A DNA stretch of 64,000 nt from Gammaproteobacteria bacterium (GTDB lineage: Bacteria; Pseudomonadota; Gammaproteobacteria; Pseudomonadales; JAUIET01), in assembly GCA_030431775.1 (NCBI GenBank), contig JAUIHW010000001.1:196900-260899 (forward strand), in the 5' to 3' direction. The number at the start of each line of letters is the position of its first letter. The stretch's first letter is position 1. The position numbers and the translations under genes were made by a program. This document shows, one piece after another, positions 18,046 to 24,807 of this stretch. The notes beneath the pieces were generated by a model. The model saw only the letters and a list, made by a program, of their open reading frames with translations, searched no databases and was not told where the DNA came from.

Positions 18046-18525
18046 ATGACGACCAGCTTTCCCCTGCAAACCTTCGGTGCGGCCGACGTAGACGATATAC
18101 TGCAGCTAGAGGGCCGCGTGGCAGAATTTCCCTGGCGGCGCGAACACATCGTCAGCAGTGTGCGGGCTGGGCATCATTGCTACTGCCTGCGCGATCAGGG
18201 CCGCATTATTGCCTTCGCCATTGTGGCCGTGGTGCGCGACAACGCCGATCTCCTGAATATTGCCGTTGCCGGCAGCCAGCAGCGCCAGGGCCTGGGAAGC
18301 ACGCTGCTGCGCGCCGTGCTGGATAGACTGGAGGCAATGGGTGTGGGCAGCTGCATGCTGGAAGTGCGGCCCTCCAACCAGCCCGCTCTCAAACTGTATT
18401 ATCAGCTGGGTTTTTACGAAGTGGGGCGCCGGCCCGACTACTACCCGGCGCGCGACGGGCGCGAAGACGCGCTGCTATTGTGCCTTCCCATGAACCTGTC
18501 ATTTGCTCAAGAGGACGCCTCATGA
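18046..18525 (+). CDS. rimI: Ribosomal protein S18 alanine N-acetyltransferase
   Basis: 159-residue GNAT acetyltransferase that acetylates the N-terminal Ala of ribosomal protein S18. The acetyl-CoA loop QQRQGLGSTLLRAVLDRL and the conserved MLEVRPSNQPALKLYYQLGF are clear RimI signatures, followed by GRRPDYYP. ATG 18046 lies 2 bp after the holD-like stop. The stop overlaps the next ATG (ATGA, 18522-18525), so the three genes form a tight unit. Confidence 0.9.
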   Translation: MTTSFPLQTFGAADVDDILQLEGRVAEFPWRREHIVSSVRAGHHCYCLRDQGRIIAFAIVAVVRDNADLLNIAVAGSQQRQGLGSTLLRAVLDRLEAMGVGSCMLEVRPSNQPALKLYYQLGFYEVGRRPDYYPARDGREDALLLCLPMNLSFAQEDAS

Positions 18526-19394
18526 TTAAAAAAATACTGTTAGGCCTGGTACTGCTTATTACCGCGCTGGCCCTGGCGGCCATTGCCTTTCTGTTCTGGT
18601 CGGGTGCCTGGGGCGCTCTGTTTCCCAGTGATGAACACGAAACCACACCGCCGGACCTGCCCGCCGAGTTACAGCAGCCAGCGATACTGCTGTTTACCAA
18701 AACCAATGGCTTCCGCCATGTGGAAGGCATAGAGGCCGGCGTGAAACTGTTTGAGCGCCTGGCCGACGAACACGGCTGGGGCTTGTACCACACCGAAAAT
18801 GGCGCCGTGTTCAACGACGCGCAACTCAGCAAATTTTCGGCTGTGGTCTACCACAACGCCACTGGCAACCTGCTGAACCACGAGCAACGCCACGCCTTCA
18901 AAACCTGGTTGATCAACGGCGGCGGTTGGCTGGGCACCCACGCCGCAGGCGATGGCTCGCATCAGGACTGGCCGTGGTATATGGATAACCTCATTGGTGC
19001 CGACTTCACCGCCCACATCATGGGCCCGCAGTTTCAGGAAGCCACCGTCACCATAGAACAACCTGAGCACCCCGCCGTGCACGGCCTGCCCAAACAGTTC
19101 AGCCATACCGAAGAATGGTATTCCTGGGCCAGCAGCCCCAGAGCCAAGGGCTTCAACATTCTCGCCACCATTGACGAAGACAGCTATGAGCCCTACCAAA
19201 AAATGTTTGGCAACACCCGCGACCTGCGCATGGGCGACCACCCCATCGTGTGGACTAACTGCATTGGTAAAGGACGCAGTATCTACTCTACCATGGGCCA
19301 CGCCGCTGATGCCTACGATGCGCCCGAGCACCAGCGTTTGCTAACAGACGCGCTGGCCTGGGCGATGGGGGAACTGGGCGATTGTAAGCGTTAA
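18522..19394 (+). CDS. ThuA-domain protein, membrane-anchored
   Basis: 290 residues. An N-terminal hydrophobic segment (KKILLGLVLLITALALAAIA) anchors or exports it. The rest is a ThuA-like (class I glutamine amidotransferase-like) domain: ILLFTKTNGFRHVEGIEAG, GGGWLGTHAAGDG, EWYSWASSP, and a terminal GKGRSIYSTMGHAADAYDAP. ThuA domains occur in trehalose and sugar metabolism and in many exported proteins of unknown role. An AGAGGA ribosome site precedes the ATG, which overlaps the rimI stop. It is the last normal gene before the toxin array begins. Confidence 0.85.
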   Translation: MIKKILLGLVLLITALALAAIAFLFWSGAWGALFPSDEHETTPPDLPAELQQPAILLFTKTNGFRHVEGIEAGVKLFERLADEHGWGLYHTENGAVFNDAQLSKFSAVVYHNATGNLLNHEQRHAFKTWLINGGGWLGTHAAGDGSHQDWPWYMDNLIGADFTAHIMGPQFQEATVTIEQPEHPAVHGLPKQFSHTEEWYSWASSPRAKGFNILATIDEDSYEPYQKMFGNTRDLRMGDHPIVWTNCIGKGRSIYSTMGHAADAYDAPEHQRLLTDALAWAMGELGDCKR

Positions 19395-19410
19395 GTACGA
19401 ATTCGGGGGC

Positions 19411-19440
19411 GGAATTCGGGGGACAGTTCACTTATTTCAA
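19411..19440. repeat. GGGGACAGTTCACTTA-type element, copy 1
   Basis: GGGGGACAGTTCACTTATTT follows GAATTC here, and GAATTCGGGGG is itself duplicated (19399-19409 and 19412-19422). Related copies lie at about 23680 and 25752, with a variant at 24781. In each case the element stands 31-38 bp before an F-A-N-G seam. It resembles short palindromic-element debris seen near REP-associated Y1 transposases; that identity is from memory and not proven. Confidence 0.5.
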
Positions 19441-19452
19441 ACCTGGTGGCGT

Positions 19453-20025
19453 GGCATCTTCGCAAATGGGGCAGCATTTGCGGCGTTCTCAGCAATAATT
19501 AGCTCAGCGGCGCAATCCTATGCTGATAGTCGTGGAGAAATTGCCGATCCCAATGGCAATGAGGGGCGGGATACTTTTGATTCGGCATTAGCTGAGGCTA
19601 GAAAACAGGCTGGTGAGGATTTGGGTGGTCTCGGAGACGATAGTATTCAATACAAAGATGAATATGTTGTTCGTTCATTGAATACAGATGGAACAGTTAG
19701 TGATCAGCATTTCTCGGCTGACAATTATGAAGCTGCCAAGACCTATAAGAATAGCGCAGATGGTAGAGGTTGGCTTCATGGCGAGTATGATTCAAGCGGT
19801 AAAGGCAGCATTACTGTGTATAGAAGTGCTACGCATGCTCGCAGCGGTTACATTAGAGCTCTCGGTGGTAAGACACCTTTCAGTTATAACAATGTACAGG
19901 GCGCACTTAGCACAATTGCGCACGAGAACTTCCACTATCAGAATCCCAGGTCAAGAGGCGGAGGTCACCCTCAAGCAAATATTGCTGGACACTTGGCAGT
20001 TGTTAGGTGTAGTTGGTGCGAGTAG
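19453..20025 (+). CDS. Orphan Rhs-type toxin tip 1, putative HExxH metallopeptidase (no start codon)
   Basis: Open frame from the seam (GIFANGAAFAAFSAII) to the stop at 20023-20025, about 190 codons. The frame is open further upstream to 19345 but has no convincing start, so it is a headless C-terminal fragment. The likely active site is HENFH (19921-19935), a HExxH zinc-binding motif within LSTIAHENFHYQN. Later His residues in GGGHPQANIAGH could supply the third ligand. The upstream region is a polar linker. The paired gene 23 bp downstream encodes a lipoprotein, so the toxin probably acts in the periplasm of the target. A TTG at 19621 is the only plausible internal start and would remove the seam. 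Confidence 0.6.
   Translation, partial: GIFANGAAFAAFSAIISSAAQSYADSRGEIADPNGNEGRDTFDSALAEARKQAGEDLGGLGDDSIQYKDEYVVRSLNTDGTVSDQHFSADNYEAAKTYKNSADGRGWLHGEYDSSGKGSITVYRSATHARSGYIRALGGKTPFSYNNVQGALSTIAHENFHYQNPRSRGGGHPQANIAGHLAVVRCSWCE
19459..19484 (+). repeat. Toxin-tip seam, copy 1
   Basis: TTCGCAAATGGGGCAGCATT codes FANGAAF and continues AAFSA. It is preceded by GGCATC (Gly-Ile), the G-I-F seam type that in this array always follows a GGGGACAGTTCACTTA-like element. Confidence 0.75.
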
Positions 20026-20048
20026 AGGATTAAACGAGGAGCTTTAAG

Positions 20049-20579
20049 ATGCGTTTACGATATGTCATTGCGGGGTTTTTCCTAATTGCTGGATGTTCTA
20101 TTGCGGCGTCAAAGGAAGATTTGGCGATTGATCCAAATGTAGAAGGCGATTATGGAGTGAAGGTTTACATCAGTGAGACGACCGCTATGATCAACATCAA
20201 GATAAAAGTATTACGAGATCTAGATGGAAAAACTTTTTCAGGTTATAGCTTTGGTGTGAAGAACTTTGGGAGTTCATTCGGATTGGAGGCTGATATTCCA
20301 TTGACGATGTTAGAGGGGAGAGGATGCATAACTGAAAAATCTGTTGAACAGTTTTCGTTCATTGTAGTTCCTGAGCTTGCTGATAACGTCGGAGTGGATT
20401 TGAGCTTTAAAGACGAAAATGGAAATTACGTTAGGATGAATCTAGATCTGAATTCATATCTCAATAAGTACAGAGAACAAAATAGCCTAGAAAGATTATT
20501 TAGTCATAAACATGGGGTCGGCGGAAAATTCACGAAAGAGACAGAAGCTCTGTTTGCAAATGAATTTGATTGTATGTAG
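20049..20579 (+). CDS. Putative immunity lipoprotein 1
   Basis: 176 residues with a GAGGAG ribosome site. It has a lipoprotein signal peptide with lipobox LIAG-C (MRLRYVIAGFFLIAGCSIAA), so the mature protein should sit in the periplasm on a lipid anchor. The rest is beta-rich and polar with no family I recognise. Placement immediately after a HExxH toxin tip argues that it is the cognate immunity protein, blocking a periplasmic protease. Base composition matches the array, not the flanks. Its stop overlaps the first base of the next seam. Confidence 0.6.
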   Translation: MRLRYVIAGFFLIAGCSIAASKEDLAIDPNVEGDYGVKVYISETTAMINIKIKVLRDLDGKTFSGYSFGVKNFGSSFGLEADIPLTMLEGRGCITEKSVEQFSFIVVPELADNVGVDLSFKDENGNYVRMNLDLNSYLNKYREQNSLERLFSHKHGVGGKFTKETEALFANEFDCM

Positions 20580-21199
20580 GCAAATTCGCAAATGGGGCGG
20601 CCTTTGCGGCATTTGCTGCCGCAGTGGGTGCTTTTGCAACTCCCGACGAAGTCGTTCTTGGACATACTGATACACCCCACGATCAAATCGAAAAGGCGAC
20701 TCCGAATTTCTATGATGAGAATGGAGACCCTCTGAGCGTTCACACCTCAATGGACGAAGCATTACAAGCTGGTGAAGATTCTGCACGGGCAGCAGCTGCC
20801 GCAAGCGGGACTAAAAATGAGTATGGTGTAGCGACTATAAAAGGCCACGTTAATGCTGATGGTAAACAGACCTATTACAACAGCGCGGCGTTTACTAGCA
20901 ACCACCCAGATGCAATTCGGTTGAGTGTAAAAGGTTTGCAAAGTAGTTTAGTGGGTATAAATCACTTACATCCGGCTGGATACGGCTCTCGCCCCTCAAG
21001 CGGGGATAGAAACCAGTATAAAGCACTGGTAAAAGGCGGGTTCTCCGAATTCCGGGGTATTTACTCATTTGGCGACACAGGAAATTATCGACATGGCCCG
21101 AGATCGCCAGGGTTTTTCGGCAAGCGAACCTTTAGTTGTGGCGGAGCCTCGGCATCAACTTGGAGCTGTCCTGCGATTGGCAATGATTGGAAGCGATAG
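20579..21199 (+). CDS. Orphan Rhs-type toxin tip 2, putative JAMM-like metallopeptidase (no start codon)
   Basis: About 206 codons from the seam (GKFANGAAFAAFAAAVGAFA) to the stop at 21197-21199. The frame has no start apart from a TTG at 20570 inside the previous gene. The probable metal site is HLHPAGYGSRPSSGD (20963-21007), an H-x-H...S-x-x-D pattern as in JAB1/MPN (JAMM) peptidases but with one extra residue before the Ser. A possible catalytic Glu is in NEYGVATIKG upstream. Paired with a small lipoprotein gene 2 bp downstream, suggesting a periplasmic site of action. Confidence 0.55.
   Translation, partial: GKFANGAAFAAFAAAVGAFATPDEVVLGHTDTPHDQIEKATPNFYDENGDPLSVHTSMDEALQAGEDSARAAAAASGTKNEYGVATIKGHVNADGKQTYYNSAAFTSNHPDAIRLSVKGLQSSLVGINHLHPAGYGSRPSSGDRNQYKALVKGGFSEFRGIYSFGDTGNYRHGPRSPGFFGKRTFSCGGASASTWSCPAIGNDWKR
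20585..20610 (+). repeat. Toxin-tip seam, copy 2
   Basis: TTCGCAAATGGGGCGGCCTT codes FANGAAF, preceded by GGCAAA (Gly-Lys), the G-K-F seam type with no GGGGACAG element before it. The similarity to copy 3 continues for about 50 bp (AAFxAAVGA). Confidence 0.75.
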
Positions 21200-21201
21200 A
21201 C

Positions 21202-21483
21202 ATGCGTATATTGATTGTTGTATTGATGATATTGCAGGGATGCGCAAGCATTTCTGAGTGTGACTATGACTTGGATAGGAACGGATGGCATTCTGCAGAA
21301 CAAGTTCCGAAAGAACTAATCGACGACCGTAATAAAGACTACTTGTGGTTCACAAATTCTGAAGGGGATTTTTTTGCCTGCCCGAAATTGAAACGTAAGG
21401 GCTTATGTGGAGGTTTCTACGCTACTTTTGAAAAGAAAGCAGATGGTAGCTACGAAGATGATTTAATCGTTTGCATAGAATAA
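21202..21483 (+). CDS. Putative immunity lipoprotein 2
   Basis: 93 residues from ATG 21202, with a GGAAG ribosome site inside the end of the toxin frame. The signal peptide has lipobox LQG-C (MRILIVVLMILQGCASI). The mature part is small, acidic and Cys-containing (ISECDYDLD, FFACPKLKRKGLCGGF, LIVCIE), and the extra Cys residues suggest disulfides in the periplasm. No family is recognised. Pairing with tip 2 is inferred from position. Confidence 0.58.
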   Translation: MRILIVVLMILQGCASISECDYDLDRNGWHSAEQVPKELIDDRNKDYLWFTNSEGDFFACPKLKRKGLCGGFYATFEKKADGSYEDDLIVCIE

Positions 21484-21520
21484 TTATCTATTCAATCCAG
21501 CCCAGTCTTGTTGACCCAAA

Positions 21521-22153
21521 GGCAAATTCGCAAATGGGGCGGCTTTTGCGGCGTTCAGCGCTGCAGTAGGTGCTTTGGCTAACAGTTCAGGTTCAACTGC
21601 TAATCAGAGAACGATCGATAGTCCCGATGTAGATACTGGTACGGTCGATACTGGTACACCTGATATAAATGGTGACGTACCCGAACACGTGTTTGATACA
21701 GATCAGACTGACAGAGGTGGACCTACTGTTGGAAGGTACGATGCAGCAGGTCCGATGGAGGAGGTTGTAGTTCGCGGCGTATCTCTCTTACGTCTAAAGG
21801 TTCAGCCAGGTAGCGGATTTATTTTTACTACCAGCTATTTCGATTTGCAGTCCAGAGATTCTGGGCGTGCCAATCGCCGTAATGAAAATATAGCCGCAGG
21901 AACCCTAGGATCCGCTGCATGCATACTATACAAAGTAACTTGTCAGGGCGCTATCCGCGGAGTCGCAGTTGGAGGAGTTATCAATTACAGGCAAGGAGAA
22001 GCCTTCTTTGATAGTGCGGCAACAAGTGCAATAGTAGGCGGTGCACTTGGGAAAGTTTTCGATGCATACAACAGGGCTGCTGGAAATCATAAATTGATTG
22101 AACGTCTAAATGGAATAAAGGGAGATGTAATCGGTTTTGGACTTAACCCTTGA
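21521..22153 (+). CDS. Orphan Rhs-type toxin tip 3, probably membrane-active (no start codon)
   Basis: About 210 codons from GKFANGAAFAAFSAAVGALA to the stop at 22151-22153, with no start (a TGA precedes the seam; TTG 21575 is the first candidate). A polar Asp/Thr-rich linker (DTGTVDTGTPDINGD) is followed by GPMEEVVVRG and a Gly/Ala-rich hydrophobic C-terminal half (GTLGSAACILYKV, GAIRGVAVGGVINY, TSAIVGGALGKVF). No enzymatic motif is seen. The neighbour downstream is a multi-pass membrane protein, as is usual for immunity to pore-forming or membrane-inserting toxins. Confidence 0.5.
   Translation, partial: GKFANGAAFAAFSAAVGALANSSGSTANQRTIDSPDVDTGTVDTGTPDINGDVPEHVFDTDQTDRGGPTVGRYDAAGPMEEVVVRGVSLLRLKVQPGSGFIFTTSYFDLQSRDSGRANRRNENIAAGTLGSAACILYKVTCQGAIRGVAVGGVINYRQGEAFFDSAATSAIVGGALGKVFDAYNRAAGNHKLIERLNGIKGDVIGFGLNP
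21527..21552 (+). repeat. Toxin-tip seam, copy 3
   Basis: TTCGCAAATGGGGCGGCTTT codes FANGAAF, with GGCAAA (Gly-Lys) before it. It is the closest match to copy 2, and both continue as AAF-x-AAVGA. A TGA stop lies just upstream at 21512-21514. Confidence 0.75.
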
Positions 22154-22163
22154 GAAATGAATA

Positions 22164-22457
22164 GTGGAATTTTTTATTGCTTTAACTTTGGGATTTCTGG
22201 CCTCAAGTTGGATAGCTGGCCAATGCTCCAAGCGAGGTTTTTCTGCAAGTAAGTCTTTTATCTATTGCGCCGTTAACGGCTTAATATTCTGGACGATTTT
22301 ATTTGTCATTGTCGTTCTTATCTATGGTATCGAAACGGTCAAGGGTGCGCCGATATCTTCCCATGCTGGCGTATTTCTTGGAGGTGGTATAGTTTATGCT
22401 TTAGCTTGCGGATTAGAAGGGAGCGTAATAGTCGGACGGAGAGATCGCCAACAGTGA
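22164..22457 (+). CDS. Putative integral-membrane immunity protein 3
   Basis: 97 residues starting at GTG 22164. It has three hydrophobic segments (FFIALTLGFLASSWIAG; AVNGLIFWTILFVIVVLIYG; GVFLGGGIVYALACGLEG) and a basic tail (GRRDRQQ). The topology resembles small immunity proteins protecting the inner membrane from pore-forming toxins. It is not otherwise recognised. The reading frame is the same as that of the next toxin tip, from which it is separated by its own TGA. Confidence 0.55.
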   Translation: MEFFIALTLGFLASSWIAGQCSKRGFSASKSFIYCAVNGLIFWTILFVIVVLIYGIETVKGAPISSHAGVFLGGGIVYALACGLEGSVIVGRRDRQQ

Positions 22458-22499
22458 GCCACATCCGAAAAAAGACAATCGTTTAGGCCCAACATAAAG

Positions 22500-23057
22500 G
22501 GTAAGTTCGCAAATGGGGCTGATAGTTTCGTCTTCAACATTACAGCTAACGCCAAGTCGGACGGAAAAGGTAATGTAACAGTAGATTACGGAAAGAAAAT
22601 CAGGAGTGGCAGAGACGCTGAAAAGGCTGAACGGGCCAGGCAGATCGGTTTAAAACGAAACGTGCTTGGCGGATGGATTTTAGCAACACAACCTGATCAG
22701 CTGAATGGCCGATTGTTTGATGTTCTGGCAATCGACGAAGAGGGCATGTACATACTTACTGAAGTAAAATTTAGAGACAAAGGCTTTAAATTTAAGAAGC
22801 TGCATCCAAAGCAGATTGCAATTGCGGTATCTGGAGCTCTGAACACTGCTCGACAGGCATATTTTGATGGATCAGCCGTGCACAATGATGCGGACATAAC
22901 ATTAAAAGGCAAGAGCATTCCTTCCGGAGCACTTGTGCTCAATCCAGGGGACTATCGTATACAATGGGTAATTGTTGGTCCGTCGGGGAAAGGAATATTA
23001 GTCGACGTGGAAGATATTAATACTGCAGCTGATTTGTTGGATGTGTTAGATGAATAG
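22500..23057 (+). CDS. Orphan Rhs-type toxin tip 4, putative PD-(D/E)xK nuclease (no start codon)
   Basis: About 185 codons from GKFANGADSFVFNITAN to the stop at 23055-23057. The frame is open back to the stop of the preceding gene, without a start. The core reads FDVLAIDEEGMYILTEVKFR: Asp at 22719-22721 or 22734-22736, then E-V-K at 22761-22769. This is a D...ExK arrangement typical of restriction-endonuclease-fold (Tox-REase-like) nucleases, followed by HPKQIAIAVSGAL. A DNase or RNase acting in the cytosol is the best guess. The paired gene overlaps by 8 bp and lacks a signal peptide, consistent with a cytosolic target. Confidence 0.6.
   Translation, partial: GKFANGADSFVFNITANAKSDGKGNVTVDYGKKIRSGRDAEKAERARQIGLKRNVLGGWILATQPDQLNGRLFDVLAIDEEGMYILTEVKFRDKGFKFKKLHPKQIAIAVSGALNTARQAYFDGSAVHNDADITLKGKSIPSGALVLNPGDYRIQWVIVGPSGKGILVDVEDINTAADLLDVLDE
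22506..22528 (+). repeat. Toxin-tip seam, copy 4
   Basis: TTCGCAAATGGGGCTGATAG codes FANGADS, preceded by GGTAAG (Gly-Lys). It uses the ADS continuation shared only with copy 6 (ADS-x-x-F-x-x-TAN) instead of the AAFAAF of copies 1, 2, 3 and 5. Confidence 0.7.
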
Positions 23058-23673
23058 CGTATTAGCTAGGTTGACTCAAGAGGGCTTTGAGAGATCCGCA
23101 GAAGAAAACATCTTGTTTAAAGAGTTATATACTGGATTTGTGGCCAATTTTAGGCCTCATGAGGGCACATGGGACGATTTAGACGAATTAACGTTCTTTA
23201 TTACTTGTGGTGAGTTTCTCAGCGTGATGGATCGGCTTTTTTCGGATGAAAAATCGATTGCGTGGGATTATTTACCTAGAAAACAGAGAGAAGATGAACT
23301 TGGCGTGATTGGGATGAGTATGGCCCTTGTTGAATCGACTTCGACTCCAGCACCCATTCTGAATTTCGGCACGGCAGACATTGATCTTCAAGAGTTACTG
23401 AGTATCCTGAAAAATGTAGAGGAACCAAAAAAGATGTTTGCCGAATTATATGGAGGAAGACTGGGGAAATGTCTCCACTTGGTAGAGGGACTGTGGGTTT
23501 ATCTATATTTTTGCTGCAAAGTGGGGCTTACAATCCCGGAAATCTTATCCAATTTAGAGCAAGACTCTATGAACAAGTCACTAAAGAAATGGCGGTTGAA
23601 AAAGAAAATAGATCCAGAGCTTGTAGAGAATTTTTCCAATGTGTTCGATGAGCAGGGGATTCGTTCTACATGA
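23050..23673 (+). CDS. Putative cytosolic immunity protein 4
   Basis: 207 residues, ATG overlapping the toxin frame by 8 bp. No signal peptide or membrane segment. The protein is acidic and helical (EENILFKELYTGF, DLDELTFFITCGEFLSVMDR, DLQELLSILKNVEEPKK) with a basic helix near the end (KSLKKWRLKKKIDPE). No family is recognised. Its cytosolic location fits immunity against the nuclease-like tip 4. It is the largest immunity gene in the array. Confidence 0.58.
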   Translation: MNSVLARLTQEGFERSAEENILFKELYTGFVANFRPHEGTWDDLDELTFFITCGEFLSVMDRLFSDEKSIAWDYLPRKQREDELGVIGMSMALVESTSTPAPILNFGTADIDLQELLSILKNVEEPKKMFAELYGGRLGKCLHLVEGLWVYLYFCCKVGLTIPEILSNLEQDSMNKSLKKWRLKKKIDPELVENFSNVFDEQGIRST

Positions 23674-23674
23674 G

Positions 23675-23700
23675 TTCTGAGGACAGTTCACTTATCTCTA
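23675..23700. repeat. GGACAGTTCACTTA-type element, copy 2
   Basis: TTCTGAGGACAGTTCACTTA is followed by TCTCTA, immediately after immunity gene 4 and 33 bp before seam copy 5. It matches the element at 19411-19440 over GGACAGTTCACTTAT. Confidence 0.5.
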
Positions 23701-23707
23701 AGCTGTC

Positions 23708-24280
23708 GGAATCTTCGCAAATGAGGCAGCCTTCGCGGCGTTTAGTGCGGTAGTAGGTGGGATTGCTGAAGCTGCCAATGATGTAGAGTACTCCAATACT
23801 GAAGGAAGCGATGCTGCTGTTGCTGAGAAGCGAGCGGCTTTGCAAAAAGAACTTGATGCTTTGACTACCGATGGTACGTTGGATACTTATCGAGAATTTG
23901 CAACAGCCGATGCGGCTGCTACCGAAGTTTTGAATGCAGTAACTCCATTATCAGAAAAGTATGGCCTTGAAATTGGCGGAAATATATACGAGTCGAAAAA
24001 CGGTTATGTATATACGAAACCAAAAATTGGTAGCGCTATTGGCGTTAAAAACAGAGGGGATGCGTTAGGCTACCATACACATCCGGGTGGTCGGTTGAGG
24101 TTCTCTAATGCCATAGTTGCTGCTGGTAATGGTACTAGCGATATTCAAAGTATAAAGGCTACTGGATACGGTAACTACCTCGGAGTATTTAGTAGCGGCA
24201 AGACATCCATTGGATTCTGTGACACGACCTGTAAAAATTTTGGTTTCGGCGGAACAAGGCCCAAGAGGATTTTGCAATGA
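23708..24280 (+). CDS. Orphan Rhs-type toxin tip 5, DUF4329-like (no start codon)
   Basis: About 190 codons from GIFANEAAFAAFSAVVGG to the stop at 24278-24280; the first candidate start is TTG 23840. The core reads FATADAAATEVLNAV, LEIGGNIYESKNGYVYTKP, ALGYHTHPGG, then YLGVFSSGKT. This is the pattern I associate with DUF4329, a domain found at Rhs C-termini and related to JAB-type folds. H-T-H is at 24074-24082 and a Glu lies in LEIGG. The usual Ser-x-x-Asp is not at normal spacing (FSNAI follows, and GTSD lies 20 residues on), so activity is uncertain. ATG of the immunity gene overlaps its stop. Confidence 0.6.
   Translation, partial: GIFANEAAFAAFSAVVGGIAEAANDVEYSNTEGSDAAVAEKRAALQKELDALTTDGTLDTYREFATADAAATEVLNAVTPLSEKYGLEIGGNIYESKNGYVYTKPKIGSAIGVKNRGDALGYHTHPGGRLRFSNAIVAAGNGTSDIQSIKATGYGNYLGVFSSGKTSIGFCDTTCKNFGFGGTRPKRILQ
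23714..23740 (+). repeat. Toxin-tip seam, copy 5
   Basis: TTCGCAAATGAGGCAGCCTT codes FANEAAF (Gly to Glu at the fourth residue), preceded by GGAATC (Gly-Ile). It continues AAFSAVVGG and is a G-I-F type seam following a GGACAGTTCACTTA element. Confidence 0.7.
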
Positions 24281-24762
24281 AGGCGAAACTTGCGCTCGTT
24301 TTATTAGTTTGTCTTTGTGCTGCATGCGCAACAAATAGTCAATCTTCAAATTCGATAACCGATCAAGGTGTAGTTAGTAGCGCGATTTCATTGTGTCTGG
24401 CTGAACATGAAGTAATTACGGGTGAGTGGCTATTGAGTAGCGCTGATATTGACAGGGCTTATGTGCACACAACCGCTGACCTGAATAAGTTGGATGTATT
24501 GTTTGCTAGAGGTGAAGTAGATGCATTCGGAAAACGTAGCGCAAACTACGAACCTTTCCAGAGGTGTAGTCTGCAAGTTAGTAAAAAAGGAGCCCTGAGT
24601 ATTATATATCTTGGTGAATTTGGAGCTGATGCGCTTATCGCCGATGTAAACATAGATGCCTTTGATGATGAGTTCTATAAAGGAGAAGTGGACGAGCACC
24701 TTTTTGAAGTTGTTGGTGGTGAATTTAGATATGTTAGATCTAGGGACTTTAACCCCGATTGA
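24277..24762 (+). CDS. Putative immunity lipoprotein 5
   Basis: 161 residues, ATGA overlap with the toxin stop and an AAGAGGA ribosome site. Lipobox CAA-C in MKAKLALVLLVCLCAACATN, then a Ser/Asn-rich spacer and a mixed alpha/beta domain (EFGADALIADVNIDAFDDE) of unknown family. This is the third lipoprotein of the array; all three follow tips with putative metal-dependent hydrolase motifs (HExxH or HxH). Confidence 0.58.
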   Translation: MKAKLALVLLVCLCAACATNSQSSNSITDQGVVSSAISLCLAEHEVITGEWLLSSADIDRAYVHTTADLNKLDVLFARGEVDAFGKRSANYEPFQRCSLQVSKKGALSIIYLGEFGADALIADVNIDAFDDEFYKGEVDEHLFEVVGGEFRYVRSRDFNPD

Positions 24763-24780
24763 GAATAAGATAGAAATCAA

Positions 24781-24800
24781 GGGGTCAGAGTAACTTGATC
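24781..24800. repeat. GGGGTCAGAGTAACTTGATC element (variant)
   Basis: Variant of the GGGGACAGTTCACTTA type, located 31-33 bp before seam copy 6 as the other copies are before seams 1, 5 and 8. Relation to those copies is by position and partial similarity. Confidence 0.4.
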
Positions 24801-24807
24801 CGCAGGC

